NCBI GenBank assembly: GCA_030524315.1
Contig: JAUNGU010000009.1
Location: 1 to 46,761, forward strand
Length of the DNA: 46,761 nucleotides
DNA from: Peptococcaceae bacterium
GTDB taxonomy: Bacteria; Bacillota; Peptococcia; Peptococcales; Peptococcaceae
Direction: 5' to 3'
The notes under the pieces were generated by a model that was given only the letters and a program-made list of their open reading frames with translations, was not told the DNA's origin and searched no databases. How positions within the stretch are numbered: position 1 is the first letter of the stretch; each line of letters starts with the position of its first letter. Positions 32,267 to 40,179 of this stretch are shown here, piece after piece. The translations under genes and the position numbers were made by a program.

Positions 32267-32321
32267 AAGCATTTCCTTTCTATATAAATGGCGCGTGAAT
32301 GGTCATTCTATTCTAAAGCTG

Positions 32322-32330
32322 ATTATAGCA
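32322..32330 (-). promoter_or_regulatory. Extended -10 promoter of the M18 gene
   Basis: TGCTATAAT on the minus strand gives a TGn extension plus perfect -10, about 55 nt before the ATG. Confidence 0.6.
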
Positions 32331-32424
32331 AGAATGGCGCGCCGGTCAAGGGCGGAAAATTTCCCCTTCATAGAAAAAATCCCGCGAAAAATTTCCCGGA
32401 AAGGTTTATCTTGACGCGCCCTTG

Positions 32425-32433
32425 TGCTATGAT
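32425..32433 (+). promoter_or_regulatory. Extended -10 promoter of the CcdA-like gene
   Basis: TGCTATGAT. A TTGACG at 32411 is only 11 bp from the -10 and cannot be its -35 at normal spacing. Confidence 0.5.
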
Positions 32434-32481
32434 GAGGAATAATTATGATTCCGTCCAGGAAATTTGAAGGGAGGACCTTAT

Positions 32482-33201
32482 TTGGAAGAATACATCGAAG
32501 GCTTGGTACACCAGGTGATCGGTCTCATCAGCCAGATGCCGTGGCTTGCGCCGCTTCTGGCCCTGTGCGCCGGGATGATCGCCGCCTTTACGCCGTGCTG
32601 CCTTTCGGGGATTCCGCTGATCATCGGCTACATCAGCGGCACCGGCGAGCGCACGCCGCGCCGCGCCTTTTTCTATTCGCTGACCTTTGCCGCAGGGACG
32701 GCGCTGACCTTTGTGCTTTTTGGGATTTTCGCCCATTTTCTGGGGCACCTCGTCGATCTCTCGTCGCCCTTTTGGCATGGCGTCGTCGGCGTGCTGATGC
32801 TTCTCATGGCGCTGGAATTTTGGGATGTCATCCACATCATTCCCGAGACCCAGGTCGTCGCGCACAACGCGCGCAGCGGGTTTGTCGGCGCCTTTCTCAC
32901 GGGGATGCTCGCCGGGGTTTTCGCCAGTCCCTGCTCGGTGCCGATTCTCGTCATGCTCTTGGCCATCGTCGCCGGTGGCGACAATCTGGCGCTGGGCGTC
33001 GTGCTCATGCTCTGCTACGGCATCGGCCACAGCGTGCTCGTGATGATCGCGGGGACGTCGATGGGCTTTGTCGAGCGGGTCAAGAGCGACAGCAAGTATC
33101 AGCTCGTCGCCTTCATCAGCAAATCGGTGCTGGGGCTTCTCATGTGCGCCTTTGCAGCGCTCATGCTCATGGAAGCCTTCGGCGGCCACGTTCACCTATA
33201 A
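32482..33201 (+). CDS. CcdA/DsbD-like transmembrane thiol-disulfide carrier
   Basis: A 239-aa protein with six hydrophobic helices. The paired cysteine motifs of the CcdA/DsbD-beta family are present: FTPCCLSGIP around Cys39-Cys40 and ASPCSVPIL at Cys151. Such proteins carry reducing power from cytoplasmic thioredoxin across the membrane for cytochrome c maturation or disulfide reduction. No cytochrome or extracytoplasmic thioredoxin gene is adjacent. The start is TTG 32482, set by GGGAGG 7 nt upstream; no ATG is suitably placed. It is monocistronic. Confidence 0.85.
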   Translation: MEEYIEGLVHQVIGLISQMPWLAPLLALCAGMIAAFTPCCLSGIPLIIGYISGTGERTPRRAFFYSLTFAAGTALTFVLFGIFAHFLGHLVDLSSPFWHGVVGVLMLLMALEFWDVIHIIPETQVVAHNARSGFVGAFLTGMLAGVFASPCSVPILVMLLAIVAGGDNLALGVVLMLCYGIGHSVLVMIAGTSMGFVERVKSDSKYQLVAFISKSVLGLLMCAFAALMLMEAFGGHVHL

Positions 33202-33207
33202 AATACG

Positions 33208-33250
33208 AGCGCTCTTATTTTTCCCTGCGAGAAATAAGAGCGCTTTTTTG
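33208..33250. terminator. Terminator of the CcdA-like gene
   Basis: AGCGCTCTTATTT and AAATAAGAGCGCT form a perfect 13-bp stem followed by TTTTTT. Confidence 0.9.
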
Positions 33251-33275
33251 CTGCGAAAAAATATTTCCTCACCTC

Positions 33276-33304
33276 TTGACGCTCAGCGAAAATTTTTGTA
33301 GACT
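33276..33304 (+). promoter_or_regulatory. Promoter of the marR-MATE operon
   Basis: TTGACG (33276-33281), 17-bp spacer, TAGACT (33299-33304). Confidence 0.65.
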
Positions 33305-33312
33305 AGGTTTAT

Positions 33313-33328
33313 AGTCCGATATGGGACT
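33313..33328 (+). promoter_or_regulatory. Probable MarR autoregulatory operator
   Basis: AGTCC-N6-GGACT, with partly symmetric AT flanks, lies right at the predicted transcription start of the marR-MATE operon. This is the usual place for MarR autorepression. Confidence 0.55.
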
Positions 33329-33352
33329 TAAACGAGGAGGGAATTTTTTACC

Positions 33353-33796
33353 ATGGACCCACAGACCCGCGCCATTTTAGACGGCATCAACACCGCCATC
33401 ATCACCTTTCGCCACACCTATTCCGAGTGGTCGCGCAAGCATCACCTGTCCTACAACGAGATGCTCGTGCTCTACACCATCTTCGTCGACGGCTCCTGCA
33501 CCCAGAAGCAAATTTGCGACAGCTACCTCCTGCCCAAGCAGACCATCAACAGCGTCTTTGCGTCGATGAGCAAGCGCGGCCTCCTGCAGGTCGATCCGGC
33601 GCTGGGCCAGGGGCGCGAGAAGGCCTTCGTCTTTACGGCGGCGGGCCGGCGCTACGCCGAGCCGTTGATGACGGCGCTGACCGACGCCGAGGCTCGCGCC
33701 TTTGCCGCCAGTGGCGCTGAAAATCTCAAGACGCTGATGGCGTTATTAACTGCGCACACCCAATCCCTCACCCAGGCCCTAGAGGAGGATGAATGA
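33353..33796 (+). CDS. MarR-family regulator
   Basis: A 147-aa winged-helix regulator. Its DNA-binding core is QKQICDSYLLPKQTINSVFASMSKRGLLQVDPALGQGREKAFVFTAAGR, including the beta-wing with the conserved GREK. ATG 33353 follows GAGGAGGG. It shares ATGA with the MATE gene (33793-33796), a coupled two-gene operon. It probably represses this efflux operon through the AGTCC-N6-GGACT operator and is released by a toxic ligand (inference). Confidence 0.9.
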   Translation: MDPQTRAILDGINTAIITFRHTYSEWSRKHHLSYNEMLVLYTIFVDGSCTQKQICDSYLLPKQTINSVFASMSKRGLLQVDPALGQGREKAFVFTAAGRRYAEPLMTALTDAEARAFAASGAENLKTLMALLTAHTQSLTQALEEDE

Positions 33797-35127
33797 TGGA
33801 CACCACCACCCTTTTCGGCACAGAAAAAATCAGCAAGATCCTGCTCAAGCTGGCGCCGCCGGTCATGCTCGCCCAGCTCATTCAGGCGCTCTACAACATT
33901 GTCGACAGCCTCTTTGTCGGCCGCTATTCCGATTCGGGGCTGGCGGCGCTCTCGATGATCTATCCGGTGCAGCTCCTGATGATCGCCCTGGCCGTGGGCA
34001 CCGGCGTCGGCATCAACACGGTCATGGCGGCGCGCCTCGGCGTCGGTAACCAGAAGCAGGCCGACGCCTGCGCGGGCGTGGGCACGCCGTTGGCGCTGGC
34101 GATGTGGCTCGTCTTTGCGGCAGGGCTCTGGGCGTTCATGCCCACCTATGCGCGCATGTCCACCGATTCGCCGGACGTCATCGCCGACATCATCAGCTAC
34201 GGCCGCATCGTTTGCCTCTTTAGCACGGGGCTCTTTGTCGAGAGCATCTGGACCAAGGTCCACCAAGCCACCGGCAATATGAAGACGCCGATGCTCGCGC
34301 AAATCGCCGGAGCCGCCGTCAACATCGTCCTCGACCCGCTGCTCATTTTTGGCCTCTTTGGATTCCCCGAGCTGGGCATCGCCGGGGCTGCCATTGCCAC
34401 CGTCTGCGGCCAGTTCGTGGCGGCGGCGATTGTCTTTCGCGGCGGTTACCGCCCGTCGCCTGCCCTGGCGCGCTATCCCGGCTATATCGCAAGCATCTTT
34501 CGCCTGGGCTTGCCCAACATGCTCATGCAGGCGGCGTACACCTTCTACATCCTCGGCCTCAACCTCATTCTCGCGGGATTTTCCGACCAGGCGGTGACGG
34601 CGCTGGGCCTCTATTACAAGTGGCAGACCTTTTTCTTCATCCCGCTGGGGGCGATGCAGACCTGCATTGTGCCGATTCTGAGCTTCAACTACGCCGCCGA
34701 AAACATCGCCCGCTGTCGCCAGACCCTGGCTGTGGCGATTCGCTTCGGCCTGGCGCTGATGGCTGTGGGCACCGCCTGCTTCGTCTGCATTCCGGTGCCG
34801 ATGTTGCGCGCCTTTAGCAGCGATCCGCAGGTGGTCGAAATCGGCCGCATCGCCTTCCGCTTCATTGGCGTGAGCTTTTTGCCGATGGTGACGTCGCTGA
34901 TTTTCCCGGTCTTTTTCCAGGCCATCGGCGCGAGCCTCAAGAGCGCGCTGTTGACCATTGTGCGCACCATGGTGCTCTTTGTGCCGCTGGGCTACGCCTT
35001 CTCGCAGATTGGCCTCTCCTTTTTCTGGCTCACCTTCCCTGTCACCGAGGTGCTCACGAGCCTCCTCGGCGGCTTTTTCTACCTCGGCTTTCTGCGCCAA
35101 CGGCGCCAGACGGCCGCAGCCCAATAA
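33793..35127 (+). CDS. MATE-family multidrug efflux transporter
   Basis: A 444-aa, 12-helix protein of the multidrug and toxic compound extrusion family, with the typical opening ISKILLKLAPPVMLAQLIQALYNIVDSLFVGRYSDSGLAALSMIYP and an internal repeat in the second half (PNMLMQAAYTFYILGLNLILAGFSDQAVTALGLY). It exports drugs or metabolites using a Na+ or H+ gradient. ATG 33793 or 33796 can both use AGAGGAGG; 33793 is given because of the ATGA overlap with marR. Confidence 0.93.
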   Translation: MMDTTTLFGTEKISKILLKLAPPVMLAQLIQALYNIVDSLFVGRYSDSGLAALSMIYPVQLLMIALAVGTGVGINTVMAARLGVGNQKQADACAGVGTPLALAMWLVFAAGLWAFMPTYARMSTDSPDVIADIISYGRIVCLFSTGLFVESIWTKVHQATGNMKTPMLAQIAGAAVNIVLDPLLIFGLFGFPELGIAGAAIATVCGQFVAAAIVFRGGYRPSPALARYPGYIASIFRLGLPNMLMQAAYTFYILGLNLILAGFSDQAVTALGLYYKWQTFFFIPLGAMQTCIVPILSFNYAAENIARCRQTLAVAIRFGLALMAVGTACFVCIPVPMLRAFSSDPQVVEIGRIAFRFIGVSFLPMVTSLIFPVFFQAIGASLKSALLTIVRTMVLFVPLGYAFSQIGLSFFWLTFPVTEVLTSLLGGFFYLGFLRQRRQTAAAQ

Positions 35128-35186
35128 ACACGCTTTCTCACCCAATTTCACGGCGACGCCGCCCTCCCTTACAGGCAGGCGCCGCC

Positions 35187-35228
35187 AATAAAAAATGTCG
35201 CCCCCGCGTTGGGACGACATTTTTTATT
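35187..35228. terminator. Bidirectional terminator
   Basis: AATAAAAAATGTCG and CGACATTTTTTATT pair around a GC-rich loop. It ends the MATE operon and the convergent 79-aa gene. Confidence 0.9.
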
Positions 35229-35463
35229 GGCGTTTTTTCTCGTCGGCTTCGATTTCCTCGGGCAGGAGCACGGCCATGGCTGAGAGCTTTTCCGAGAGCT
35301 CGGCCAAGAGCACCTCGTTGCGCTCGAGCCTGCGCTCTAATTCTCGCCGCGTCTGCCGAATGTTTGAGAGCACGCAGATAAAGAGGGGCACGACAATGAC
35401 AATCAACAGAAACACCGCGCCCAAAATATACAGCGCACCCTCGCTATCTCCTAGTAAACCCAT
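35224..35463 (-). CDS. Small membrane protein with coiled-coil tail, 79 aa
   Basis: One hydrophobic helix at about residues 10-31 (ALYILGAVFLLIVIVVPLFICVL) is followed by a charged heptad-like tail (RRELERRLERNEVLLAELSEKLSAMAVLL), typical of a single-pass protein with a cytoplasmic coiled coil. No family is recognised. ATG 35463 follows AAGGGAGAAGG. Its stop lies inside the bidirectional terminator. Confidence 0.7.
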   Translation of the reverse strand: MGLLGDSEGALYILGAVFLLIVIVVPLFICVLSNIRQTRRELERRLERNEVLLAELSEKLSAMAVLLPEEIEADEKKRQ

Positions 35464-35587
35464 GATCCTTCTCCCTTCTATGCAATTTCTCCATCAGCTT
35501 GTGCAAAAATCACGTGCGTTTATAAGCTTATCTTAGCATGTCGGTGGTTTTTTGCAAGGGGCGAGGCGCTTCGCATCCACGCGCACC

Positions 35588-35616
35588 TTGACGGATGCAG
35601 CCACCCTTTCTATAAT
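35588..35616 (+). promoter_or_regulatory. Promoter of csoR
   Basis: TTGACG (35588-35593), 17-bp spacer, TATAAT (35611-35616). Confidence 0.8.
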
Positions 35617-35620
35617 GAAG

Positions 35621-35640
35621 CCATACCCCTGTCGGTATGG
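35621..35640 (+). promoter_or_regulatory. CsoR operator at the csoR promoter
   Basis: CCATACC-N6-GGTATGG, perfect 7-bp arms with the TACC/GGTA core of CsoR sites. It starts 4 bp after the -10, so binding would block transcription of csoR itself. Confidence 0.7.
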
Positions 35641-35651
35641 AGGTGGGAAAA

Positions 35652-35927
35652 ATGAGACAATGTATGGATTCGGACAATTTGCACCGCAGGCTCAAAAAAA
35701 TCATCGGCCAGGTGCAGGCGATTGATCGCATGATCGACGAGGACGTGCCCTGTGAGGATGTGCTGGCGCAGATCAACGCTGCAAAATCGGCGCTCCACGG
35801 CTGCGGCCGTGTGGTGCTCGAGGGCCACATCAAGCATTGCGTGCGCGATGGCATTGAGCACGGCGACGCCGACAAAACCATCGAAAGCTTCACCAAGGCA
35901 GTGGAGCGTTTTTCAAACATGGGCTGA
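35652..35927 (+). CDS. csoR: CsoR-family copper-sensing repressor
   Basis: A 91-aa all-helical DUF156/CsoR protein. The Cu(I) ligand triad Cys-His-Cys is present at Cys34 (VPCEDV), His59 and Cys63 (LEGHIKHCV). The His distinguishes it from persulfide-sensing CstR. It represses until Cu(I) binds. ATG 35652 follows GGAGGTGGG; an in-frame ATG five codons earlier contains the ribosome site. It carries its own operator and promoter and is followed by a terminator, then a P1B ATPase with two similar operators: a clear local regulon. Confidence 0.92.
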   Translation: MRQCMDSDNLHRRLKKIIGQVQAIDRMIDEDVPCEDVLAQINAAKSALHGCGRVVLEGHIKHCVRDGIEHGDADKTIESFTKAVERFSNMG

Positions 35928-35970
35928 GATTTTTTACGCGTGCAAGGATTTTGCACCGACAATTTTGCAA

Positions 35971-35998
35971 GCTGCTGGAATATCCGGCAGTTTTTTTA
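35971..35998 (+). terminator. Terminator of csoR
   Basis: CTGCTGG and CCGGCAG (one wobble) around AATAT are followed by seven T. Confidence 0.75.
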
Positions 35999-36008
35999 TT
36001 TGTCTGTG

Positions 36009-36037
36009 TTGGCAACCGTTACCCCCATGGGTATAAT
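36009..36037 (+). promoter_or_regulatory. Promoter of the P1B ATPase gene
   Basis: TTGGCA (36009-36014), 17-bp spacer, TATAAT (36032-36037). The spacer contains the first operator palindrome. Confidence 0.75.
36020..36033 (+). promoter_or_regulatory. CsoR operator 1 of the ATPase gene
   Basis: TACCCCCATGGGTA lies between -35 and -10, overlapping the first bases of the -10. It resembles known copper CsoR sites (TACCC/GGGTA). Confidence 0.75.
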
Positions 36038-36048
36038 CAAAATACAGA

Positions 36049-36062
36049 TACCCCCATGGGTA
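36049..36062 (+). promoter_or_regulatory. CsoR operator 2 of the ATPase gene
   Basis: An exact second copy of TACCCCCATGGGTA, 29 bp downstream of the first and just after the predicted start point. Confidence 0.75.
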
Positions 36063-36089
36063 CCAATTCGAAAGAAGGGAGCGTTCATT

Positions 36090-37988
36090 GTGAATGCAAT
36101 CATAGAAAAGCTAGAGGCGGTGCTCGAATGGGGCGGCACCAAGCGCGACATCGCCTTCCTGATTATTTCCGGTGTGGCGCTGGCGGTGAGCCTCATCCAC
36201 ACAGACCTGCTGCCGTTCAACGCCGCCTGGGTGGCAATCATCCTCTGCGGGCTGCCGATTATTTTGGAGGCGATCATTGGCTTGGTCACCGAGTTTGACA
36301 TCAAGGCCGACGTCCTCGTCTCGATGGCGCTCATCGCCTCGGTCTGCATCGGCGAGGATTTTGCCGCCGGCGAGGTCGCCTTCATCATGCAGCTCGGCGC
36401 CCTCCTCGAGGATCTGACGGTGGCGCGCGCCCGCGCCGGCATCGAAAAGCTCGTGCATCTGACGCCGCAGACGGCGCGCGTCGTGCGTGGCGACAGTGAG
36501 ACGACGATCCCTGCCGAGCAGGTCGTCGTCGGCGATGTGCTGCGCGTGCTGCCCGGGGAAACGGTGCCGGTGGACGGTGTCATTCTCTCGGGCACGACCT
36601 CTGTCAACCAGGCGGTCATGACCGGCGAGTCCTTGCCGGTGGACAAGACCGCAGGCGATGAGGTGTCCAGCGGCACCGTCAACCAGTTTGGTGCCTTTGA
36701 GATGCGCGCCACCAAGGTCGGCGAGGACAGCTCGATTCAGCGCATGATTCGTCTTGTCCAATCCGCCGACGCCGGCAAGGCGAAAATCGTCGGCATTGCC
36801 GACCGTTGGGCGACCTGGATCGTCGTCATTGCCCTGACGGCAGCGGCGCTGACCTGGTTTGTCACCGGCGAAATCATCCGCGCCGTGACCATCCTCGTCG
36901 TCTTCTGCCCATGCGCCCTGGTGCTGGCGACGCCAACGGCGATTATGGCTGCCATCGGCAACGCCACCAAGCACGGCTTCCTCGTGCGTGAGGGCGACGC
37001 CCTCGAGCGTCTCGCCAAGGTGCGCAAAATCACCTTCGACAAGACCGGCACCCTCACCTATGGCACGCCCCACGTCGTTGACGTCGTTGCCGCTGCGGGT
37101 AGCGACCGCGCCGAGGTTTATCGGCTCTGCGCCGCTGCCGAGCAGCGCTCGGAGCACCCGTTGGGCAAGGCCATCGTCCAGAGCTACAAGCGTGACGAGG
37201 ACGCCGCCCTCGCCGCTGTTGACGACTTCCAGATGATTCCCGGCCGCGGTGTCAATGCCAGCGCCAGCGGTCACGCCATTCTCGCAGGCAACGAGGCGCT
37301 CCTCGCTGATCACGACATTGCCATTCCTGCTGCCCTGGCGCAGGACGCCGAAAAATTCCTCAGCCAGGGCTGCACCCTGACCTATGTGGCGATTGACGGC
37401 GTCTGCGCGGGCTGTATCGCCCTGGCCGACACCATGCGTAGCGAAAGCGTCGGCATGATCAAAAAGCTTAAGGCCCTCGGCGTCCAGCCCGTGCTCATGA
37501 CCGGCGACCACAAAAACGCCGCCGCCAGCGTCGCCGCCCGTCTGGGCATCGACGAGGTCCGCGCCAACTGCCTGCCTGAGGACAAGATGCGCTACATCGA
37601 AGGCTATCAGGCCGCAGGTGAAGACGTCTGCATGATTGGCGACGGCATCAACGACGCGCCTGCCCTCAAGCGTGCCAACGTCGGCATCGCCATGGGCGGC
37701 GTCGGCAGCGATATTGCCGTCGATGCGGCAGACATCGCCCTCGTCGACGACGAGGTCAAGGAGCTGCCACACCTCCTCGCCCTCGCCAGCCGCATGATGA
37801 CCACCATCAAGGTCAACATGAGCTTCTCCATGGGGCTGAATTTTATCGCGATCATCCTTGCCATGACCGGCATCCTCAATCCCGTCGTTGGCGCCCTCGT
37901 CCACAACGCCGGGTCCGTCTTTGTCATCATCCACTCGGCGCTGCTCCTCAACTGGCGCAAGAAGGATTATTTCAAATACAACGCCTAA
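36090..37988 (+). CDS. P1B-type heavy-metal translocating ATPase
   Basis: A 632-aa metal pump: CPC motif at 273-275 (VVFCPCALVLATPTA), phosphorylated Asp317 in DKTGTLT, actuator TGES, and the hinge GDGINDAP. There is no N-terminal metal-binding domain. The last helices read HNAGSVFVIIHSALLL rather than the CopA MxxSS or the ZntA Asp, so metal specificity is unclear. The CsoR setting argues for copper; the helix motif leaves Mn, Zn or others open. The start is GTG 36090 with GAAGGGAG 8 nt upstream; the longer frame runs through promoter and operators. It exports metal from the cytoplasm. Confidence 0.93.
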   Translation: MNAIIEKLEAVLEWGGTKRDIAFLIISGVALAVSLIHTDLLPFNAAWVAIILCGLPIILEAIIGLVTEFDIKADVLVSMALIASVCIGEDFAAGEVAFIMQLGALLEDLTVARARAGIEKLVHLTPQTARVVRGDSETTIPAEQVVVGDVLRVLPGETVPVDGVILSGTTSVNQAVMTGESLPVDKTAGDEVSSGTVNQFGAFEMRATKVGEDSSIQRMIRLVQSADAGKAKIVGIADRWATWIVVIALTAAALTWFVTGEIIRAVTILVVFCPCALVLATPTAIMAAIGNATKHGFLVREGDALERLAKVRKITFDKTGTLTYGTPHVVDVVAAAGSDRAEVYRLCAAAEQRSEHPLGKAIVQSYKRDEDAALAAVDDFQMIPGRGVNASASGHAILAGNEALLADHDIAIPAALAQDAEKFLSQGCTLTYVAIDGVCAGCIALADTMRSESVGMIKKLKALGVQPVLMTGDHKNAAASVAARLGIDEVRANCLPEDKMRYIEGYQAAGEDVCMIGDGINDAPALKRANVGIAMGGVGSDIAVDAADIALVDDEVKELPHLLALASRMMTTIKVNMSFSMGLNFIAIILAMTGILNPVVGALVHNAGSVFVIIHSALLLNWRKKDYFKYNA

Positions 37989-38034
37989 AAAATACACCCC
38001 TTGCCAGCGACCATCAGTTGCGGGCAAGGGGTGT
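37985..38034 (-). terminator. Terminator of ohrR
   Basis: ACACCCCTTGCC and GGCAAGGGGTGT form a perfect 12-bp stem; on the minus strand it is followed by ATTTTTTA. It also lies just behind the ATPase stop and may serve both. Confidence 0.8.
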
Positions 38035-38051
38035 TTGCGTTTGTGTGAAAA

Positions 38052-38492
38052 TTATTTTTCGTCGAAGCTTTTGAGAAGCGTGTGTAAAATGCGATAGAGC
38101 TCCGCCGCATCCTGGGGCGATAGGTGGACACATTCGGCCATTTGCTCGGGCACGCGGAGGGCCTTTTCACGCAGGGCTTCGCCGGCCTCGGTAATGCTGA
38201 CAATGAGGACGCGCTCGTCGCCTGTGTCGCGATGGCGCTCCAGGAGCTGCTTTTGCTCCAGGCGCTTGAGCATGGGCGTCAGGGTGCCGGAATCCAGAAA
38301 GAGGCGTTTGCCGAGGGCCTTGGCCGACAGGGCTTTTTCTTCCCAGAGGACCATCATCGCAATGTATTGGGTATAGGTCAGCCCCAGCGCATCCAAAAAT
38401 GGTGTGTAGCGTCGAACAATTTCCTTGGCGCAGGCATAGAGGGGAAAACAGAGTTGGTTATCGAGGTTGAGGGGATCGTGGGTTTCGCTCAT
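38052..38492 (-). CDS. ohrR: OhrR-type MarR-family peroxide sensor
   Basis: A 146-aa MarR-family protein with OhrR hallmarks: peroxidatic Cys15 in DNQLCFPLYACAKEIVRRY and LGLTYTQYIAMMVLWE. The winged helix spans ALGKRLFLDSGTLTPMLKRLEQKQLLERHRDTGDERVL. Oxidation of Cys15 by organic hydroperoxide should release it from DNA. The ATG 38492 is preceded by AAGGAG. It lies 81 nt behind a glutathione peroxidase gene on the same strand, with its own promoter, and probably controls it. No ohr gene is seen, so the peroxidase may be the effector. Confidence 0.9.
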   Translation of the reverse strand: MSETHDPLNLDNQLCFPLYACAKEIVRRYTPFLDALGLTYTQYIAMMVLWEEKALSAKALGKRLFLDSGTLTPMLKRLEQKQLLERHRDTGDERVLIVSITEAGEALREKALRVPEQMAECVHLSPQDAAELYRILHTLLKSFDEK

Positions 38493-38519
38493 GATGACTC
38501 CTTATTTCAATAGATGAGA

Positions 38520-38530
38520 TGATGCCATCA
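38520..38530 (-). promoter_or_regulatory. TGATG-C-CATCA palindrome at the ohrR promoter
   Basis: A perfect 5-bp-arm palindrome abutting the ohrR -10. It is not the classic TACAATT-AATTGTA OhrR box, so assignment to OhrR is tentative. Confidence 0.35.
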
Positions 38531-38558
38531 TTATAGCGCAAAATATCTTTGCGGGCAA
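38530..38558 (-). promoter_or_regulatory. Promoter of ohrR
   Basis: TTGCCC (38558-38553), 17-bp spacer, TATAAT (38535-38530) on the minus strand. Confidence 0.65.
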
Positions 38559-38573
38559 TGATTTGCCCAGCTC

Positions 38574-39122
38574 TCACTGCTCAATGGCTGCTTGGACAGC
38601 CTCGCGCACCTGCGCCATTTTTTTCGTTGGTTCAAAACGTGCCACGAGGGCGCCGTCGCGATTGATGAGGAATTTTGTAAAGTTCCACTTGATGTTGCTG
38701 TTGTTTTTGTAATCGGGGTCCATTTTTTTGACGATGGGCTTGAGCACCAGGCTCATTGGCCCATTGCCCAAGCCTTCAAAGGTGGAATGGTCCTTTAGCC
38801 AACGGTACAAGGGCGCCGTGTCGTCGCCGTTGACGTCGATTTTGTCAAATTGTGGAAAGGTGATGCCAAAACGGCCGGTGCAAAAGGTGTGAATGTCATC
38901 GTTGCTGCCAGGGGCCTGGTTGCCAAATTGGTTGCAAGGAAAATCGAGAATTTCCAAGCCCTGGTCGTGGAATTCGTCATAGATCTTTTGCAAATCGGCA
39001 TATTGCGGCGTAAATCCGCATTCGGTGGCGGTGTTGACGACCAGTAGCACCTTGCCCTTGTAATCCGAGAGGGAGACGTCGTTGCCCTGCTGGTCCTTGA
39101 CTGTAAAATCATAAATGCTCAT
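38574..39122 (-). CDS. Glutathione peroxidase-family (thiol) peroxidase
   Basis: A 182-aa GPx-family protein that reduces peroxides. The catalytic tetrad is visible: Cys35 (NTATECGFTPQY), Gln65 (FPCNQFGNQAPG), Trp146 and Asn147 (IKWNFTKFLI). It has Cys rather than selenocysteine. Most bacterial members take electrons from thioredoxin rather than glutathione, and a further Cys at 63 or 81 could be resolving. ATG 39122 follows AGGAGG. Its promoter is TTGACG-N17-TATGAT, and the gene is followed by ohrR. Confidence 0.92.
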   Translation of the reverse strand: MSIYDFTVKDQQGNDVSLSDYKGKVLLVVNTATECGFTPQYADLQKIYDEFHDQGLEILDFPCNQFGNQAPGSNDDIHTFCTGRFGITFPQFDKIDVNGDDTAPLYRWLKDHSTFEGLGNGPMSLVLKPIVKKMDPDYKNNSNIKWNFTKFLINRDGALVARFEPTKKMAQVREAVQAAIEQ

Positions 39123-39181
39123 AATGGGTACCTCCTAAAATAAACGCGGGAAATTAAATAGCGCGAAATTGATTTGACCAC

Positions 39182-39210
39182 ATCATAACACAGCGGCGCC
39201 TCCTCGTCAA
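39182..39210 (-). promoter_or_regulatory. Promoter of the glutathione peroxidase gene
   Basis: TTGACG (39210-39205), 17-bp spacer, TATGAT (39187-39182) on the minus strand. Confidence 0.7.
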
Positions 39211-39236
39211 TGATTGCGCGCAATTTTATTGCGCGT

Positions 39237-40121
39237 TTATTCAGGATTGAGGGTGGCGCGCAGCTGGCGGAGAAATTCTCGGGAGGCGCGGGAGAAGACC
39301 TGGTGCTTTTTCCAGATGAGGTGGCGCTCGGCGGTGACGAGCGGGGCGAGGGGGCGGAAGGCGAGGCCGCTGTCCGGGCGGGTGTCGATGAGGTTGTCGA
39401 GGACGATGGCCAGGCCCAAGCCGCGCGCGACAAAGTGGGAGGCGTTGTAGATGAGGTCGTAGCGCAGGACGACGCGCGGCGGCGCTTCGTCGGCGTGAAG
39501 CCAGGTTACCAGGGCGCTTGAGACAGAGCCCTGGTGCGAGAGGATGAGGGGCGCACCGGCGAGGTCACTGGCGCAGACGGCGGCTTGAGCCGCCAGCGGA
39601 TGACCCGCAGGCATGAGCACGCCCCAGACGTCGTCGCCCGGCAAGCGGATGGCGTGGTATTTGTCCTCGTCGACGGGCCCGATGACCAGGCCAAAATCCA
39701 CGAGCCCTCGGTCGAGCTTTTCGCAGACGATGGACGCATCGCCGCTGTGGAGCTGGTAGTGCACGAGGGGATGGGCGCGCTGCACCGCCTCGGCGACCTG
39801 CGCCAGGAGGGCGACGGCGTCGGTCTCGGCGCAGGCAATGTAGACGTCGCCTGCGGTGGCCTCGTCTGTCGCCTTGAGCTCGGCCTCGGTTTTGTCCAGG
39901 AGCGCCACGAGCTCCTCGGCGCGTTTTTTGAGGAGGAGACCGTCCTCGGTCAAGGTCACCTGCTTGCTGCCGCGAATGAGCAGGGGCTTGCCGATTTCCT
40001 CCTCGAGATCCTTGAGCTGGCGGGAGAGGGGCGGCTGGGTCATTTGCAGCACCTCGGCGGCGCGGGTGATGTTGCCCTCCTGGGCGACGGCGAGAAAATA
40101 TTTGAGCACGCGAATATCCAT
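39237..40121 (-). CDS. LysR-family transcriptional regulator
   Basis: A 294-aa LysR regulator: winged helix MDIRVLKYFLAVAQEGNITRAAEVLQMTQPPLSRQLKDLEEEIG followed by an effector domain (about 90-294). ATG 40121 follows CGGAGG; the longer frame would cross its promoter. It is divergent from the iron-sulfur flavoprotein gene, and a palindrome covers its own -35, so it likely autoregulates and controls that gene. Confidence 0.93.
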   Translation of the reverse strand: MDIRVLKYFLAVAQEGNITRAAEVLQMTQPPLSRQLKDLEEEIGKPLLIRGSKQVTLTEDGLLLKKRAEELVALLDKTEAELKATDEATAGDVYIACAETDAVALLAQVAEAVQRAHPLVHYQLHSGDASIVCEKLDRGLVDFGLVIGPVDEDKYHAIRLPGDDVWGVLMPAGHPLAAQAAVCASDLAGAPLILSHQGSVSSALVTWLHADEAPPRVVLRYDLIYNASHFVARGLGLAIVLDNLIDTRPDSGLAFRPLAPLVTAERHLIWKKHQVFSRASREFLRQLRATLNPE

Positions 40122-40150
40122 GGCGATGCCTCCGTTCGTGATTTTTCTCC

Positions 40151-40179
40151 AGTATAACGGCAAAGTCCATACCATTCAA
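40151..40179 (-). promoter_or_regulatory. Promoter of the LysR gene
   Basis: TTGAAT (40179-40174), 17-bp spacer, TATACT (40156-40151) on the minus strand. Confidence 0.6.

Noticed and set aside
32411-32433. TTGACG plus TATGAT as a promoter pair for the CcdA-like gene
   Set aside because: The spacing is 11 bp. The extended -10 explains the promoter without this -35.
36111-38027. 638-codon open frame antisense to the P1B ATPase
   Set aside because: A mirror frame of a well-supported gene, rich in Asp, His and Gly as expected from antisense reading of biased codons.
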